From assembly GCA_004322425.1 (NCBI GenBank), contig SCVJ01000005.1:1-59266 (forward strand): a stretch of DNA of 59,266 bases, given 5' to 3'. Shown here in pieces: positions 42,437 through 51,623 of the stretch. This DNA is from Chitinophagaceae bacterium (lineage in GTDB: Bacteria; Bacteroidota; Bacteroidia; Chitinophagales; Chitinophagaceae). Every line of letters begins with the position of its first letter. The stretch's first letter is position 1. The notes beneath the pieces were generated by a model. The model was not told where the DNA came from. It was given only the letters and a program-made list of their open reading frames with translations, and searched no databases. A program made the translations under genes and the position numbers.

Positions 42437-44557
42437 ATGAGCGAGAATCAAGTACACATTGCTTTAGTGGGAAATCCCAACAGCGGAAAAAGCTCCTTGT
42501 TTAATTGTCTTACAGGGCTAAACCAGCACGTGGGCAATTTTCCGGGCGTTACGGTAGAAATGAAGGTGGGGGTTTCCAAAATTTCAGAAACTATCGAAGC
42601 GGAGTTTTTGGATATGCCCGGTACTTATAGCCTTTATCCAAAGCGCAGCGACGAACAAGTAACATACGACTTGTTAATGAACGAAGATCACGAAGAACAC
42701 CCCAATGTTTTAGTTGTAATTGTGGACGCTTCGAATCTTAGAAGAAACTTATTGTTTGCTTCTCAAATCATTGATTTAAAAATTCCAACTGTTATAGCGT
42801 TAACCATGATGGACCTTGCCCACAAGAAGGGAGTAGAAATTGATATACTTGCACTAGAAAGAGAACTTGGCGTTCCCGTTCTTTCCATTAATCCAAGAAA
42901 AAATAAAGGCATTGAACAGTTAAAAAAAACAATTGCCAATATTATTGCCCATCCTTTACAGGCGCCAGTTCGAAATTTTGTTCAGCAGGCATATTGGGGC
43001 AGAGAGTTTGTAGAAGCAATTAAAGAAAAAATTCCGCAGCTAAGCGACTACAAAGCACTCCACCTTTATTATTCGTATAATGAAATAATAAAGAACGATG
43101 ACGAAAAAAAAATTGTTGAAGATGTAATAGGGAGATTTCCAATTAACAAATCAGCACAGCAGGCGCAAGAAATAATGGATCGTTATACCCGCATAAAGCA
43201 AATCATGCAACATGCTGTTTCGGAGCCAGATCCGCTACTGAAAAAATTGTTTACCGATAAGCTTGATAATATTTTGTTGCATCGAAAGTGGGGTTATGTA
43301 ATTCTTCTATCAGTCTTGTTTTTACTTTTTCAATCTGTTTTTTGGCTAGCACAACATCCTATGGATTGGATTGAAATGGGATTTGCAAAACTGAGTAGTT
43401 CGCTTTCTACAGCATTGCCGGATATTTGGTGGAGCGATCTTTTTATAAATGGAATACTGGCCGGGCTTGGCGGCATACTTGTGTTTGTGCCACAAATAAT
43501 GATATTATTTGCACTTATTACTTTGATAGAGGACACAGGATACATGGCGCGCATCAGCTTTCTCAGCGATAGATTAATGCGAAGCGTGGGACTAAATGGA
43601 AAAAGTGTGATGCCTATGATTAGCGGATTTGCTTGTGCCGTTCCGGCTATTATGAGCGCCAGAAATATTGAAAACAAAAAAGAGCGGCTATTGACAATAC
43701 TTATTACTCCTTTAATGAGCTGCTCGGCGAGGCTGCCAGTTTTTACTATTTTAATCGGACTTGTAATTCCAAAAACTTATCTGTTTGGATTCTTAGGAAT
43801 TCAGGGACTTGTAATGATGGGTTTGTATTTGTTGGGAATAATAACGGCGCTTCTTGTTTCGGCGGTAGCTAGATGGTTTATTAATATAAGCGAAAAAAGT
43901 TTTTTTATTCTTGAGCTACCCACTTATCGAGCTCCACGTTGGGGAAACATAATTCAAACGATGGTGAACAAAGCAAGAATATTTGTAGTTGAAGCCGGCA
44001 AAGTCATCATGGTTATTAGTTTAATATTATGGGCACTAAGTAGCTTTGGGCCACAAGGGAAAACAGAAGCAATTACAAAGCAGTACAATCTTTCAAAAAA
44101 CAATCCACTTCTTAACAAGGAAGAGCTTACCAAAGAATATCACGCAGCAAAACTAGAAAATTCGTATGCGGGTATTTTAGGAAAAACAATTGAACCAATA
44201 ATTTCACCATTGGGATTTGATTGGAAAATAGGAATTGCGTTAATTACATCTTTTGCTGCCAGAGAAGTTTTTGTTGGCACGATGGCCACACTTTATAGTG
44301 TTGGTGAATTGGATGATAATAGTTTGCTTCTGCGCGATAAAATGAAAGCGGCAACTAATGTAAATGGTACGCCGGTATATAATCTTGCCAGCGGATTATC
44401 GCTCATGATTTTTTATGTATTTGCAATGCAATGTATGAGTACGCTGGCCATTGTAAAACGAGAAACAAAATCATGGAAGTGGCCGATGATTCAGCTTGTT
44501 TATATGACGGGCTTGGCGTATTTAATGAGTTTGTTGGTGTATCAACTATTTAAATAA
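42437..44557 (+). CDS. feoB: Ferrous iron transporter B
   Basis: A 706-residue FeoB that imports Fe2+ across the inner membrane. The N-terminal GTPase domain has G1 GNPNSGKS at about residue 12, G2 in 'VTVEMKVG', G3 DMPGTYSL and G4 TMMD. The membrane part has the two Gate motifs with 'MISGFACAVPAIMSARN' and 'PLMSCSARLPVFTIL'. The C-terminus ends 'LVYQLF'. The ATG at 42437 (MSENQ) is preferred over 42407, since FeoB proteins begin just before the GTPase. No Fur box was identified. FeoA is not upstream as usual; a feoA homologue is at 48.7-48.9 kb on the other strand. Confidence 0.96.
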   Translation: MSENQVHIALVGNPNSGKSSLFNCLTGLNQHVGNFPGVTVEMKVGVSKISETIEAEFLDMPGTYSLYPKRSDEQVTYDLLMNEDHEEHPNVLVVIVDASNLRRNLLFASQIIDLKIPTVIALTMMDLAHKKGVEIDILALERELGVPVLSINPRKNKGIEQLKKTIANIIAHPLQAPVRNFVQQAYWGREFVEAIKEKIPQLSDYKALHLYYSYNEIIKNDDEKKIVEDVIGRFPINKSAQQAQEIMDRYTRIKQIMQHAVSEPDPLLKKLFTDKLDNILLHRKWGYVILLSVLFLLFQSVFWLAQHPMDWIEMGFAKLSSSLSTALPDIWWSDLFINGILAGLGGILVFVPQIMILFALITLIEDTGYMARISFLSDRLMRSVGLNGKSVMPMISGFACAVPAIMSARNIENKKERLLTILITPLMSCSARLPVFTILIGLVIPKTYLFGFLGIQGLVMMGLYLLGIITALLVSAVARWFINISEKSFFILELPTYRAPRWGNIIQTMVNKARIFVVEAGKVIMVISLILWALSSFGPQGKTEAITKQYNLSKNNPLLNKEELTKEYHAAKLENSYAGILGKTIEPIISPLGFDWKIGIALITSFAAREVFVGTMATLYSVGELDDNSLLLRDKMKAATNVNGTPVYNLASGLSLMIFYVFAMQCMSTLAIVKRETKSWKWPMIQLVYMTGLAYLMSLLVYQLFK

Positions 44558-44562
44558 TAACG

Positions 44563-45438
44563 CTACGGCTTTCCATAATATTCCCACAATAATTTTGAAA
44601 TTTTTCTTGCTAAAGTCCATGCTTCATTTTCGTGTGTCCAGCGTTGATCTTTATTATTCTTGGTAAAAATGCAAAAGATATAAGGGTTTTTATAGGCGTT
44701 CACCAACAATACCTCGCTGCGACTAGCGTCAACGCAGCCATTTTTACTAAACACTTCAATCGTTGGCGGAATCTGCGATAATGCTTCATCTTCATCCCAA
44801 TAATTTCTTCCAAGTAATCGAAGCATCTTCGTACTAGCTTCTTTCGAGAATAATTCTTTTCTATAAATCTTTTCGAATAGAGTACCCATTTCTTTTGGCG
44901 TTGTTTGTCCCCAACCATATTGTGTTCTATTGTTTGTTCGGCCTGGAGTTCTGGAGTTTACTCGGGTAGAAACAAACCCAAGGCCATCCATAATTTCGTT
45001 GATGCGGGTTCCGGTTCCGGAATAATTTTGTAACCATAAGCTAGCTGTATTGTCGCTAGTGGTTAACATCAACATCACTACTTTTTTTAAAGCAATTTTT
45101 TCATCGGCTTTAAAGGATCCTAAAATATCTTCGCCTTCATACAACAAAGAATCTTTGTAAACAAGTTGTGAATCGAAACTCAATTCATTCTTTTGTATTT
45201 TATCCATAATGCCAATTAGTATTGGCACCTTTACAATGCTGGCGGTTGGAAAAACCGTATCGGCATTTACAGCAACTATTTTTCCTGTTCGTAAATTTTT
45301 TATGTAAATACCAAGATCGCCTTGAAACCCAGAAACAGCAGCCTCAATTTTTTTTTGTAATCGACCATCTGTTTTTTGAGAAAAGCCGACATTGGTACAA
45401 AGAAAAAATACAACAGCCAAAAAGAAATGTTTCATCAA
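44563..45438 (-). CDS. Class A beta-lactamase-related serine hydrolase
   Basis: A 291-residue exported serine hydrolase with the penicillin-binding/beta-lactamase fold. Signal peptide ends near GFSQ. SxxK is at Ser67-Lys70 (SIVK), SDN at 128-130. The third motif reads KNG (232-234) where beta-lactamases have KTG, and I see no ExxLN loop with the Glu needed to deacylate. Thus it may be a D-Ala-D-Ala carboxypeptidase-like or other hydrolase more than a resistance enzyme. It overlaps the preceding M20 gene by four bases (45435-45438) and is convergent with feoB. Confidence 0.88.
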   Translation of the reverse strand: MMKHFFLAVVFFLCTNVGFSQKTDGRLQKKIEAAVSGFQGDLGIYIKNLRTGKIVAVNADTVFPTASIVKVPILIGIMDKIQKNELSFDSQLVYKDSLLYEGEDILGSFKADEKIALKKVVMLMLTTSDNTASLWLQNYSGTGTRINEIMDGLGFVSTRVNSRTPGRTNNRTQYGWGQTTPKEMGTLFEKIYRKELFSKEASTKMLRLLGRNYWDEDEALSQIPPTIEVFSKNGCVDASRSEVLLVNAYKNPYIFCIFTKNNKDQRWTHENEAWTLARKISKLLWEYYGKP

Positions 45439-46769
45439 AATGGTTTTTTCTCAACACTTAACTTTGAACCTGTTTGACTATTCATATAGTCAAACACTAA
45501 ATTGCAAAATGCTTTGATTCCTGTTTTCATACCGCTTTCATCAATCCAAAAATCGGGCGTATGGTGTGGAAACACTTTGCTGGCATCAATATTTTTTTGC
45601 TTCCCGCCAATGAAAAAGAAAAGAGAGGGAACTTTTTCTCCAAAAAAAGAAAAATCTTCTGCTCCGGTAATAGGGTCTATCTCTTCCACATTTTCTTCTC
45701 CTGCCGACTTGATAAAACTGGGAATCATTTGTTGGGTTAACGCCGGATCATTATAAGTAATCAATGTTTTTTTATCAATAATTGTTTCGGCGGTAGCTCC
45801 CGAAGCTTCGGCAATTTTAGTTGCAGTAAGAACTATTTTTTCATGAATAATTCTTTGCGTGCCCGTATCTAATGTTCTAATTGTTCCAGTAAGCGTAATG
45901 TCTTCTGGAATAATATTAGATCGAACTCCTCCGTGCACCGTGCTGACAGAAATTACAGCAGGGTTTTTTGTAAGATCAGTTTGTCGGCTTACAATAGTTT
46001 GTAATCCATTAATAATTTGTGCCGAAACAACAACAGGATCAACTCCGGCCCAAGGCTGAGATCCGTGAGTTTGTTTTCCTTTTACTTTAATCGTGAACCA
46101 ATCAGACGCAGCCATTGTTCCGCCTGAACGATACGAAATTTTTCCTACATCTCTTTGCGATCCAATATGCAAACCAAACATGACATCTACTTTTGGATTT
46201 TCGAGAACACCTTCTTTAATCATTAATGGCGCGCCACCCTCTTCACCTTCTGGTGGCCCTTCTTCGGCGGGTTGAAAAACAAACTTCACAGAACCAATCA
46301 GTTCATTTTTCATTCCTGCTAATATTTCTGCAACACTCATCAGCATTGCCACATGTGTATCGTGACCACAAGCGTGCATTACTCCAACCTCTTGTCCATT
46401 ATATGTTGTTTTTACTTTTGATGCAAAAGGGAGATCAACTCTTTCTACCACAGGTAAAGCATCTATGTCGGCCCTTAATCCAATGCAAGGACCCGGCTTG
46501 GCTCCCCGTAAAAGGCCAACCACACCAGTTTTGCCAACACCTTCTTTTACTTCAATACCCAAAGAGCGAAGATGGCTTGCAATTAATTTTGCAGTTCTAA
46601 ATTCACTATTTCCCAACTCCGGGTTTTGATGAATGTCTCGTCTCCAACTTATACATTTTGCTTCAATTTTATCAACAGCAACTGTTAGAGCCGAAGAAAT
46701 GTCAACCGGTTTTTTCTGAGCAACTAAAAAAGTCGGGATTAAAAAAAGACAGATGAATAGTTTGCGCAT
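45435..46769 (-). CDS. M20-family amidohydrolase, exported
   Basis: A 444-residue metal-dependent amidohydrolase of the M20D group (IAA-amino acid hydrolase / N-acyl-amino acid amidohydrolase type). A signal peptide (ends near LVAQK) implies export. Metal ligands are in GEVGVMHACGHDTHVAM-like VMHACGHDTHVAM and 'FQPAEEGPPEGEEGG'; dimerisation domain follows, with the last His in 'FPHHTPDFWID'. Substrates are N-acyl amino acids or peptides. The Glu/Gly-rich insertion after PAEEGPP is a little longer than in common IAA hydrolases. Coupled by overlap to the serine hydrolase, which suggests joint action on cell-wall or peptide material (inference). Confidence 0.9.
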   Translation of the reverse strand: MRKLFICLFLIPTFLVAQKKPVDISSALTVAVDKIEAKCISWRRDIHQNPELGNSEFRTAKLIASHLRSLGIEVKEGVGKTGVVGLLRGAKPGPCIGLRADIDALPVVERVDLPFASKVKTTYNGQEVGVMHACGHDTHVAMLMSVAEILAGMKNELIGSVKFVFQPAEEGPPEGEEGGAPLMIKEGVLENPKVDVMFGLHIGSQRDVGKISYRSGGTMAASDWFTIKVKGKQTHGSQPWAGVDPVVVSAQIINGLQTIVSRQTDLTKNPAVISVSTVHGGVRSNIIPEDITLTGTIRTLDTGTQRIIHEKIVLTATKIAEASGATAETIIDKKTLITYNDPALTQQMIPSFIKSAGEENVEEIDPITGAEDFSFFGEKVPSLFFFIGGKQKNIDASKVFPHHTPDFWIDESGMKTGIKAFCNLVFDYMNSQTGSKLSVEKKPF

Positions 46770-46858
46770 GTGAAAAATATTTTTGTGAATTTAGGGTAAT
46801 TGATAATTACATAACCTCCGCTAATCAAATATTCTAAATTATTTTTATATTTATTGCC

Positions 46859-48115
46859 ATGCTGCTCAGACATGTTGGTTTTTTAAAGACTGTTTTTTGG
46901 TACACCCTTACCGCTTTTGGAGGACCACAAGCTCATTTTGGGATGATGTTAAAAACATTTGTGCAGCGAAAAAAATACCTTTCTGAGCAAGAGCTAATCG
47001 AATACAACTCATTTTGCCAACTACTTCCCGGCGCCTCCTCTACACAAACAATCACATTAATTGGATATAAAAGAGGCGGAATACCTTTAGCGGCACTGAC
47101 TTTAATTATTTGGATAGTTCCCGCTTGTTTCATTATGGGGCTGCTTTCTTTTTTGCTGCGATATTTTGATCGGCGTGCCCTACAGGTGGATATTTTCAAA
47201 TTTATTCCACCTATGGCGGTTGGTTTTTTAGTTTTTGCTACAGCCCAAGCGTTTCGTATTTCCATTAAAAATTTTATTACGTGGGTAATTATGATAGTTG
47301 CAGCAATTACAACATTTTTTTTCTTCAAACTTCCCCTTGTTTTTCCAATTCTAATTGTTTTGGGTGGGATGGTGACCAATATCAGTAAAAAAAGAATTAC
47401 AACTATTCAACAAAAACCGCACAAAATAAAATGGTTAAATATTGGGCTTTTTGTTTTTATATTTTTGATAACAGCATTTTTGAGTGAAACTGCTAGAAAA
47501 AATAACTGGCCCAATAGAGCACCTATAAATCTTTTTGAAAATACATATAGAATGGGAAGTTTCGTTTTTGGTGGCGGACAAGTATTGATGCCGATGATGT
47601 ATGAACAGTTTTCTGTTCGTCCATTTTCACGAAAAGAAAAAGATCCAGAAGTAATTAAAATAAATAAAGAAGATATGTATACAGGAATGGGAATCGTGAG
47701 CGCAGTTCCCGGACCCGTATTTTCTATTGCTTCATTTGTTGGCGGAATGGCGTTGAAAGACAGCGATGGCACAACTTCCAAAAGAATTGGTATGCAGGCG
47801 CTGGGGTGTATTATTGGCACAGCTGCTATTTTTTTACCAAGCGCATTATTAGTATTATTCTTTTTCCCCGTCTGGCACAACATAAAAAAATACACAGTGG
47901 TTTATCGTTCTCTCGAAGGAATTAATGCTGTTGTGGTTGGGTTTATGATTGCTGCCGCTTTTTATTTAATTAAAGATATTTCGTTGTTAGAAGTTAAGCT
48001 CGGAAGTTTATTAAATGCAATCGTCATCTTGGGAACAGCGGGAATATTAATGTATAGTAAATTACCGCCCCCTATTATTGTGGCACTGTGTTTATTATTG
48101 GGAATTATTTTCTAA
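46859..48115 (+). CDS. chrA: Chromate transporter
   Basis: A 418-residue long-chain ChrA with two homologous CHR halves. N-terminal half: '[21 protein letters not shown]', '[20 protein letters not shown]'; second half: '[20 protein letters not shown]', '[20 protein letters not shown]'. About ten to twelve membrane helices. The family exports chromate or exchanges it for sulfate, although many homologues have unknown true substrates. Its last four bases overlap the convergent nadD end. No regulator ChrB adjoins it. Confidence 0.92.
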   Translation: MLLRHVGFLKTVFWYTLTAFGGPQAHFGMMLKTFVQRKKYLSEQELIEYNSFCQLLPGASSTQTITLIGYKRGGIPLAALTLIIWIVPACFIMGLLSFLLRYFDRRALQVDIFKFIPPMAVGFLVFATAQAFRISIKNFITWVIMIVAAITTFFFFKLPLVFPILIVLGGMVTNISKKRITTIQQKPHKIKWLNIGLFVFIFLITAFLSETARKNNWPNRAPINLFENTYRMGSFVFGGGQVLMPMMYEQFSVRPFSRKEKDPEVIKINKEDMYTGMGIVSAVPGPVFSIASFVGGMALKDSDGTTSKRIGMQALGCIIGTAAIFLPSALLVLFFFPVWHNIKKYTVVYRSLEGINAVVVGFMIAAAFYLIKDISLLEVKLGSLLNAIVILGTAGILMYSKLPPPIIVALCLLLGIIF

Positions 48116-48690
48116 TTCTTTTTTAGAAAAAAACTTCGCACTTCAATTTCTTCTCTTACGGCTTCCGGAACAAGATAACGAATCGATTTTCCGGCTTTAA
48201 TTAAATCGCGAATTTGTGTTGCGGATAATTCAATTAACGGCGCATTCAAAATAGTTAATTGAGCATTGTGTTTATTGTTGATTTCAAAACCAAACCGTTT
48301 GTAAATAATAAGAGGAAATTGGCCGAGGATTTCCGAAAAGTTTTTCCAGTGTTCAATATTTTGAAAACTATCACCGCCCAACAAAACCGAAAAATTGTGA
48401 GTTGGATATTTTTCTTTCAAATAGATTAAGGTGTCAATGGTGAAGGATGGTTTGGGTAAATGAAATTCTATGTCCATGGGCTTTATTCGAATATCTCCCT
48501 CTGTTGCTAGGCGAACCAAATGCAATCTGTCAAACTCATTAAGAAGAGAATTGCTTTTTTTTAACGGGTTTTGTGGAGAAACAATAAACCAGATTTTATC
48601 AACAGCGGTTTCGTTTAATGCAGAATTAGCAATTAATAAATGCCCGACATGTATAGGATTAAAAGAACCAAAGTAGAGCCCTATATTCAT
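48112..48690 (-). CDS. nadD: Nicotinate-nucleotide adenylyltransferase
   Basis: A 192-residue NadD that makes deamido-NAD from nicotinate mononucleotide and ATP. Hallmarks: '[20 protein letters not shown]' with the HxGH nucleotide motif, '[12 protein letters not shown]', '[15 protein letters not shown]' and the '[20 protein letters not shown]' signature (ISSTxIR type). ATG at 48690 is used; the conserved sequence starts at once. It is 14 bases after feoA and may share its transcript. With nadA it forms part of NAD synthesis. Confidence 0.96.
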   Translation of the reverse strand: MNIGLYFGSFNPIHVGHLLIANSALNETAVDKIWFIVSPQNPLKKSNSLLNEFDRLHLVRLATEGDIRIKPMDIEFHLPKPSFTIDTLIYLKEKYPTHNFSVLLGGDSFQNIEHWKNFSEILGQFPLIIYKRFGFEINNKHNAQLTILNAPLIELSATQIRDLIKAGKSIRYLVPEAVREEIEVRSFFLKKN

Positions 48691-48704
48691 TATTATATTG
48701 AAAA

Positions 48705-48935
48705 TCAATTAATTACATCAACAAAAACATGTTCAGCTTCATTTAGCCGAAGGCTTAAAGCGTATCCGGATACGGCAATTGAAATTGGATCACCCAATGG
48801 GGCAATTTGTTCCAATAAAATTTTTTCGCCAGGCAAGCAACCCATTTCCATCAACTTCAGGGAAATTTCGTCGTTATCAAATTGACGAATAATTGCCTCT
48901 TGCCCTGGTTTTAAATCACTAAGTCGTAGTTTCAT
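48705..48935 (-). CDS. feoA: FeoA-family iron transport accessory protein
   Basis: A 76-residue SH3-like FeoA: 'LRLSDLKPGQEAIIRQFDND', 'LKLMEMGCLPGEKILLEQIA', 'PISIAVSGYALSLRLNEAEH'. FeoA binds the FeoB GTPase domain and is needed for full iron uptake. Here it is about 4.1 kb from feoB, on the opposite strand, and next to nadD. It has its own promoter element (48946-48953), so it is expressed independently of feoB. Confidence 0.95.
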   Translation of the reverse strand: MKLRLSDLKPGQEAIIRQFDNDEISLKLMEMGCLPGEKILLEQIAPLGDPISIAVSGYALSLRLNEAEHVFVDVIN

Positions 48936-48945
48936 AATTCAAACA

Positions 48946-48953
48946 CAAAGCTA
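48946..48953 (-). promoter_or_regulatory. Bacteroidota -7 element for feoA-nadD
   Basis: TAGCTTTG on the minus strand, ten bases ahead of the feoA ATG at 48935; matches TAnnTTTG and implies a very short leader. Confidence 0.45.
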
Positions 48954-48991
48954 AATCTGTTGAGTTACATTTGCTTGCGAAATATGAAATT

Positions 48992-49429
48992 ATGTCGGCC
49001 ACGCAAAAAATAAATTTTTTTTCTGATGATATCAGCCCGACACTTAGAAACAGAACCAAGCTGAAAGACTTTATTGAGGATGTTTTTAAGAAGGAAAAGA
49101 GAGAAATTGAGCTAATAAGCTATATTTTTTGCTCCGATAAGGCACTTCTCTTAATTAATAAAAAATTTTTAAAGCACGATTTTTTTACCGACATAATAAC
49201 TTTTGACCTATCCTCCGGCAAAAAGAAGATATCAGCCGAGATTTATATTAGCGTGGATAGGGTAAAGGAAAATGCCAAAATACTTGGGGTTTCTTCCCGA
49301 TCAGAACTTCACAGGGTGATTTTTCACGGCGCGCTACATCTTTGCGGATTTAAGGATAAATCAAAAAAAGACGCTGAAAAAATGCGGAAAACGGAAAATA
49401 AGCTACTGGACAAATTCTTAATCAGGTAA
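48992..49429 (+). CDS. ybeY: Endoribonuclease YbeY (rRNA maturation factor)
   Basis: A 145-residue YbeY, a single-strand-specific RNase for 16S rRNA 3' end processing and ribosome quality control. The metal motif is HGALHLCGFKD: two His and an Asp in the third position, as in Bacteroidota members, versus the third His in E. coli. Upstream marks: 'FFTDIITFDLSSGKKKISAEI' and 'YISVDRVKENA'. The ATG at 48992 is preferred over an in-frame TTG at 48971. It stops just before the parS-like sites and lies 5' of mnmG. Confidence 0.92.
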   Translation: MSATQKINFFSDDISPTLRNRTKLKDFIEDVFKKEKREIELISYIFCSDKALLLINKKFLKHDFFTDIITFDLSSGKKKISAEIYISVDRVKENAKILGVSSRSELHRVIFHGALHLCGFKDKSKKDAEKMRKTENKLLDKFLIR

Positions 49430-49430
49430 A

Positions 49431-49446
49431 GGTTTCACAAGAAACA
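49431..49446. promoter_or_regulatory. parS-like site 2 (weaker)
   Basis: GGTTTCACAAGAAACA differs from the parS consensus TGTTTCACGTGAAACA at three positions, two of them in the CG/TG centre, and keeps both outer half-site arms GTTTCAC and GAAACA. It begins one base after the ybeY stop and lies 24 bases before the stronger site. It may be a low-affinity ParB site. Confidence 0.5.
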
Positions 49447-49454
49447 CGGCTATT

Positions 49455-49470
49455 TGTTTCACGTGAAATA
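49455..49470. promoter_or_regulatory. parS site (ParB centromere-like sequence)
   Basis: TGTTTCACGTGAAATA matches the widely conserved parS consensus TGTTTCACGTGAAACA at 15 of 16 bases, with a perfect 12-base palindromic core TTTCACGTGAAA. It lies in the ybeY-mnmG intergenic region. ParB binds this site, spreads and loads SMC, so it marks the origin region of the chromosome. Direct sequence match is strong; that this strain's ParB uses it is inference. Confidence 0.8.
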
Positions 49471-49519
49471 TTACAATATGGCCAAGCTAGCTTCATCTAT
49501 TTGCTTCTTTTAATGAGCG

Positions 49520-49527
49520 TATCTTTG
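49520..49527 (+). promoter_or_regulatory. Bacteroidota -7 element for mnmG
   Basis: TATCTTTG on the plus strand, eight bases before the mnmG ATG at 49536, with TTTG sixteen bases upstream (49500-49503). The transcript would start almost at the ATG. Confidence 0.55.
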
Positions 49528-49535
49528 CGCTCTTT

Positions 49536-51398
49536 ATGTTTAAAAAATACGACGTAATAGTGGTTGGTGCGGGGCATGCGGGCTGCGAGGCGGCTGCTGC
49601 TGCTGCAAATCTTGGATCAAAAGTTCTTTTGATTACGATGAATTTGCAGACAATTGCCCAAATGAGCTGTAATCCAGCCATGGGAGGAATTGCCAAGGGG
49701 CAAATTGTAAGGGAAATAGATGCCATGGGTGGATATTCCGGAATTGTTAGCGACTTTTCTATGATTCAATTCAGGATGCTGAATCGTTCAAAGGGGCCTG
49801 CTATGTGGAGCCCAAGAACTCAGAATGACCGCATGCTTTTCTCTAAAAAGTGGCGGGAAATGCTCGAACAAACCCCAAACGTTGATTTTTATCAGGATAT
49901 GGTAAAGGGGCTTTTAATTAAGGAGGGAAAGTGTTCTGGGGTTATTACAGGACTCGGTAATGAAATAAGCGCCGATTCGGTTGTGCTTACAAACGGAACT
50001 TTTTTAAACGGAATCATACATATTGGGGAAAAAAATTTTGGCGGCGGAAGAATGGCCGAAAAAGCATCTTCTGGCATTACAGAACAATTGGTTTCGCTTG
50101 GATTTAAAAGCGATCGCTTAAAAACTGGAACTCCGCCACGCATTGACGGGCGCAGTTTGGACTATTCTAAAATGGAAGAACAGCTAGGTGATCAGTATGT
50201 TACAGGTTTTTCATATCTAAAAATCTCAAAGCCCGAAAAACAAAAAAGCTGTTGGATTACATATACCAATGAAAACGTACACGATATTTTAAAAACAGGG
50301 TTTGATAAAAGCCCCATGTTTGCTGGCAGAATTGATGGTGTTGGCCCAAGATACTGTCCAAGTATTGAAGATAAAATTGACCGATTTGCAGAAAGGGATC
50401 GACACCAATTATTTGTAGAGCCGGAGGGGTGGGACACAGTTGAAATTTATATTAACGGATTTTCCACTTCACTGCCAGAAGATGTGCAAAACAGGGCGCT
50501 GAAATTAATACCAGGATTTGAAAATGCTAAAATGTTCCGACCGGGTTATGCTATTGAGTACGACTATTTTCCACCAACACAATTAAAATACTCTCTTGAA
50601 ACACAACTGATTGATAATCTGTTTTTTGCAGGACAAATAAATGGAACTACCGGTTATGAAGAAGCCGCATGTCAAGGGTTAATGGCGGGTATAAATGCTC
50701 ACCAAAAATCTAAGAACCAAGATCCTTTGGTGTTGAAAAGAAGCCTGGCTTATATTGGTGTTTTGATTGACGACCTAGTTAGCAAGGGAACAGAAGAGCC
50801 ATACAGAATGTTTACATCGAGGGCCGAGTTTAGAACTTTACTTCGACAAGACAACGCAGATTTAAGGCTGACAGAACTGAGCTACAAATTAGGGCTAGCC
50901 TCAAAGGAAAGAATGGATCTTGTTGAAAATAAAAAATATGAAGTTGAAAAAATAAAAAAAATTTTATCAGAATTGACGCTCAATCCAAATGAGATTAATC
51001 CTGTATTAGAGAGTAAAAATTCAGCCCTTATAAGCGAAAAACAAAAGGCAGATAAAATTCTATTAAGACCAAATGTTGAATTAACCAACCTAATAGAACA
51101 TCTTCCTGGTTTAAAAAAAGATGTGAAAATGTTTTCTCAAGAAGCTATTGAACAAGCGTCCATACAAATAAAATATCAAACCTATATTGAAAAAGAAAAC
51201 GATTTGGTTCGGCGTATGTCTGAATTAGAAGAGCTGGTTATTCCTGAAACGTTTGAGTACAAAAAAATTAAAGCATTGGGAAATGAGGCCCGAGAAAAGC
51301 TTTCTAGAATGAAGCCCGCTACGCTTGGACAAGCTAGTCGAATATCGGGGATTAACCCCAGCGACGTACAAATACTGATGGTATATATGGGAAGATAA
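49536..51398 (+). CDS. mnmG: tRNA uridine-5-carboxymethylaminomethyl modification enzyme MnmG (GidA)
   Basis: A 620-residue FAD protein that with MnmE adds the carboxymethylaminomethyl group to U34 of several tRNAs. FAD motif 'VVGAGHAGCEAAAAAANLGS', then 'MSCNPAMGGIAKGQIVREID', 'NGTFLNGIIHIGEKNFGGGR', 'KTGTPPRIDGRSLD', 'TGYEEAACQGLMAGINA' and a C-terminal helical tRNA-binding tail ('GQASRISGINPSDVQILMVY'). Length normal. In many bacteria this gene lies near oriC; the parS pair just upstream fits that. It forms a functional set with mnmH and selD in this window, all acting on wobble uridine. Confidence 0.97.
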   Translation: MFKKYDVIVVGAGHAGCEAAAAAANLGSKVLLITMNLQTIAQMSCNPAMGGIAKGQIVREIDAMGGYSGIVSDFSMIQFRMLNRSKGPAMWSPRTQNDRMLFSKKWREMLEQTPNVDFYQDMVKGLLIKEGKCSGVITGLGNEISADSVVLTNGTFLNGIIHIGEKNFGGGRMAEKASSGITEQLVSLGFKSDRLKTGTPPRIDGRSLDYSKMEEQLGDQYVTGFSYLKISKPEKQKSCWITYTNENVHDILKTGFDKSPMFAGRIDGVGPRYCPSIEDKIDRFAERDRHQLFVEPEGWDTVEIYINGFSTSLPEDVQNRALKLIPGFENAKMFRPGYAIEYDYFPPTQLKYSLETQLIDNLFFAGQINGTTGYEEAACQGLMAGINAHQKSKNQDPLVLKRSLAYIGVLIDDLVSKGTEEPYRMFTSRAEFRTLLRQDNADLRLTELSYKLGLASKERMDLVENKKYEVEKIKKILSELTLNPNEINPVLESKNSALISEKQKADKILLRPNVELTNLIEHLPGLKKDVKMFSQEAIEQASIQIKYQTYIEKENDLVRRMSELEELVIPETFEYKKIKALGNEAREKLSRMKPATLGQASRISGINPSDVQILMVYMGR

Positions 51399-51500
51399 AA
51401 CAAAAGTAGAGCAAATAACATTTCTGTAAATATTAGAGTGTTGGTGTGGGCAGTTAAGAAAGGCACACCGAATTTTTGGCGAAAAATCAATTATTGTTTG

Positions 51501-51537
51501 TCTAATGAAACACTTGTCTGTTAAGGATTTCATTAGA
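51501..51537 (+). repeat. Inverted repeat downstream of mnmG
   Basis: Ten-base arms TCTAATGAAA (51501-51510) and TTTCATTAGA (51528-51537), 17-base loop, followed on the plus strand by TTTTGTTACATTTT. It is about 100 bases after the mnmG stop and could act as a weak intrinsic terminator; the stem is A/T-rich. Confidence 0.45.
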
Positions 51538-51585
51538 TTTTGTTACATTTTCTCGTATTTATTTCACAAATAAAAGTCGTTTAAA

Positions 51586-51610
51586 GCTATAAAGGTCAAT
51601 TGTTTATAGC
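51586..51610 (+). repeat. Second inverted repeat in the mnmG - tRNA-Phe intergenic region
   Basis: Eight-base arms GCTATAAA (51586-51593) and TTTATAGC (51603-51610) with a nine-base loop. No T-run follows directly. Role unknown; with the preceding repeat it may belong to an untranslated RNA or the mnmG 3' end. Confidence 0.45.
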
Positions 51611-51623
51611 GATTTTAAAAGTG

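Noticed and set aside
44563-45438. Antibiotic-resistance beta-lactamase
   Set aside because: SxxK and SDN are present but the KTG motif is KNG and no ExxLN loop is seen; resistance cannot be claimed.
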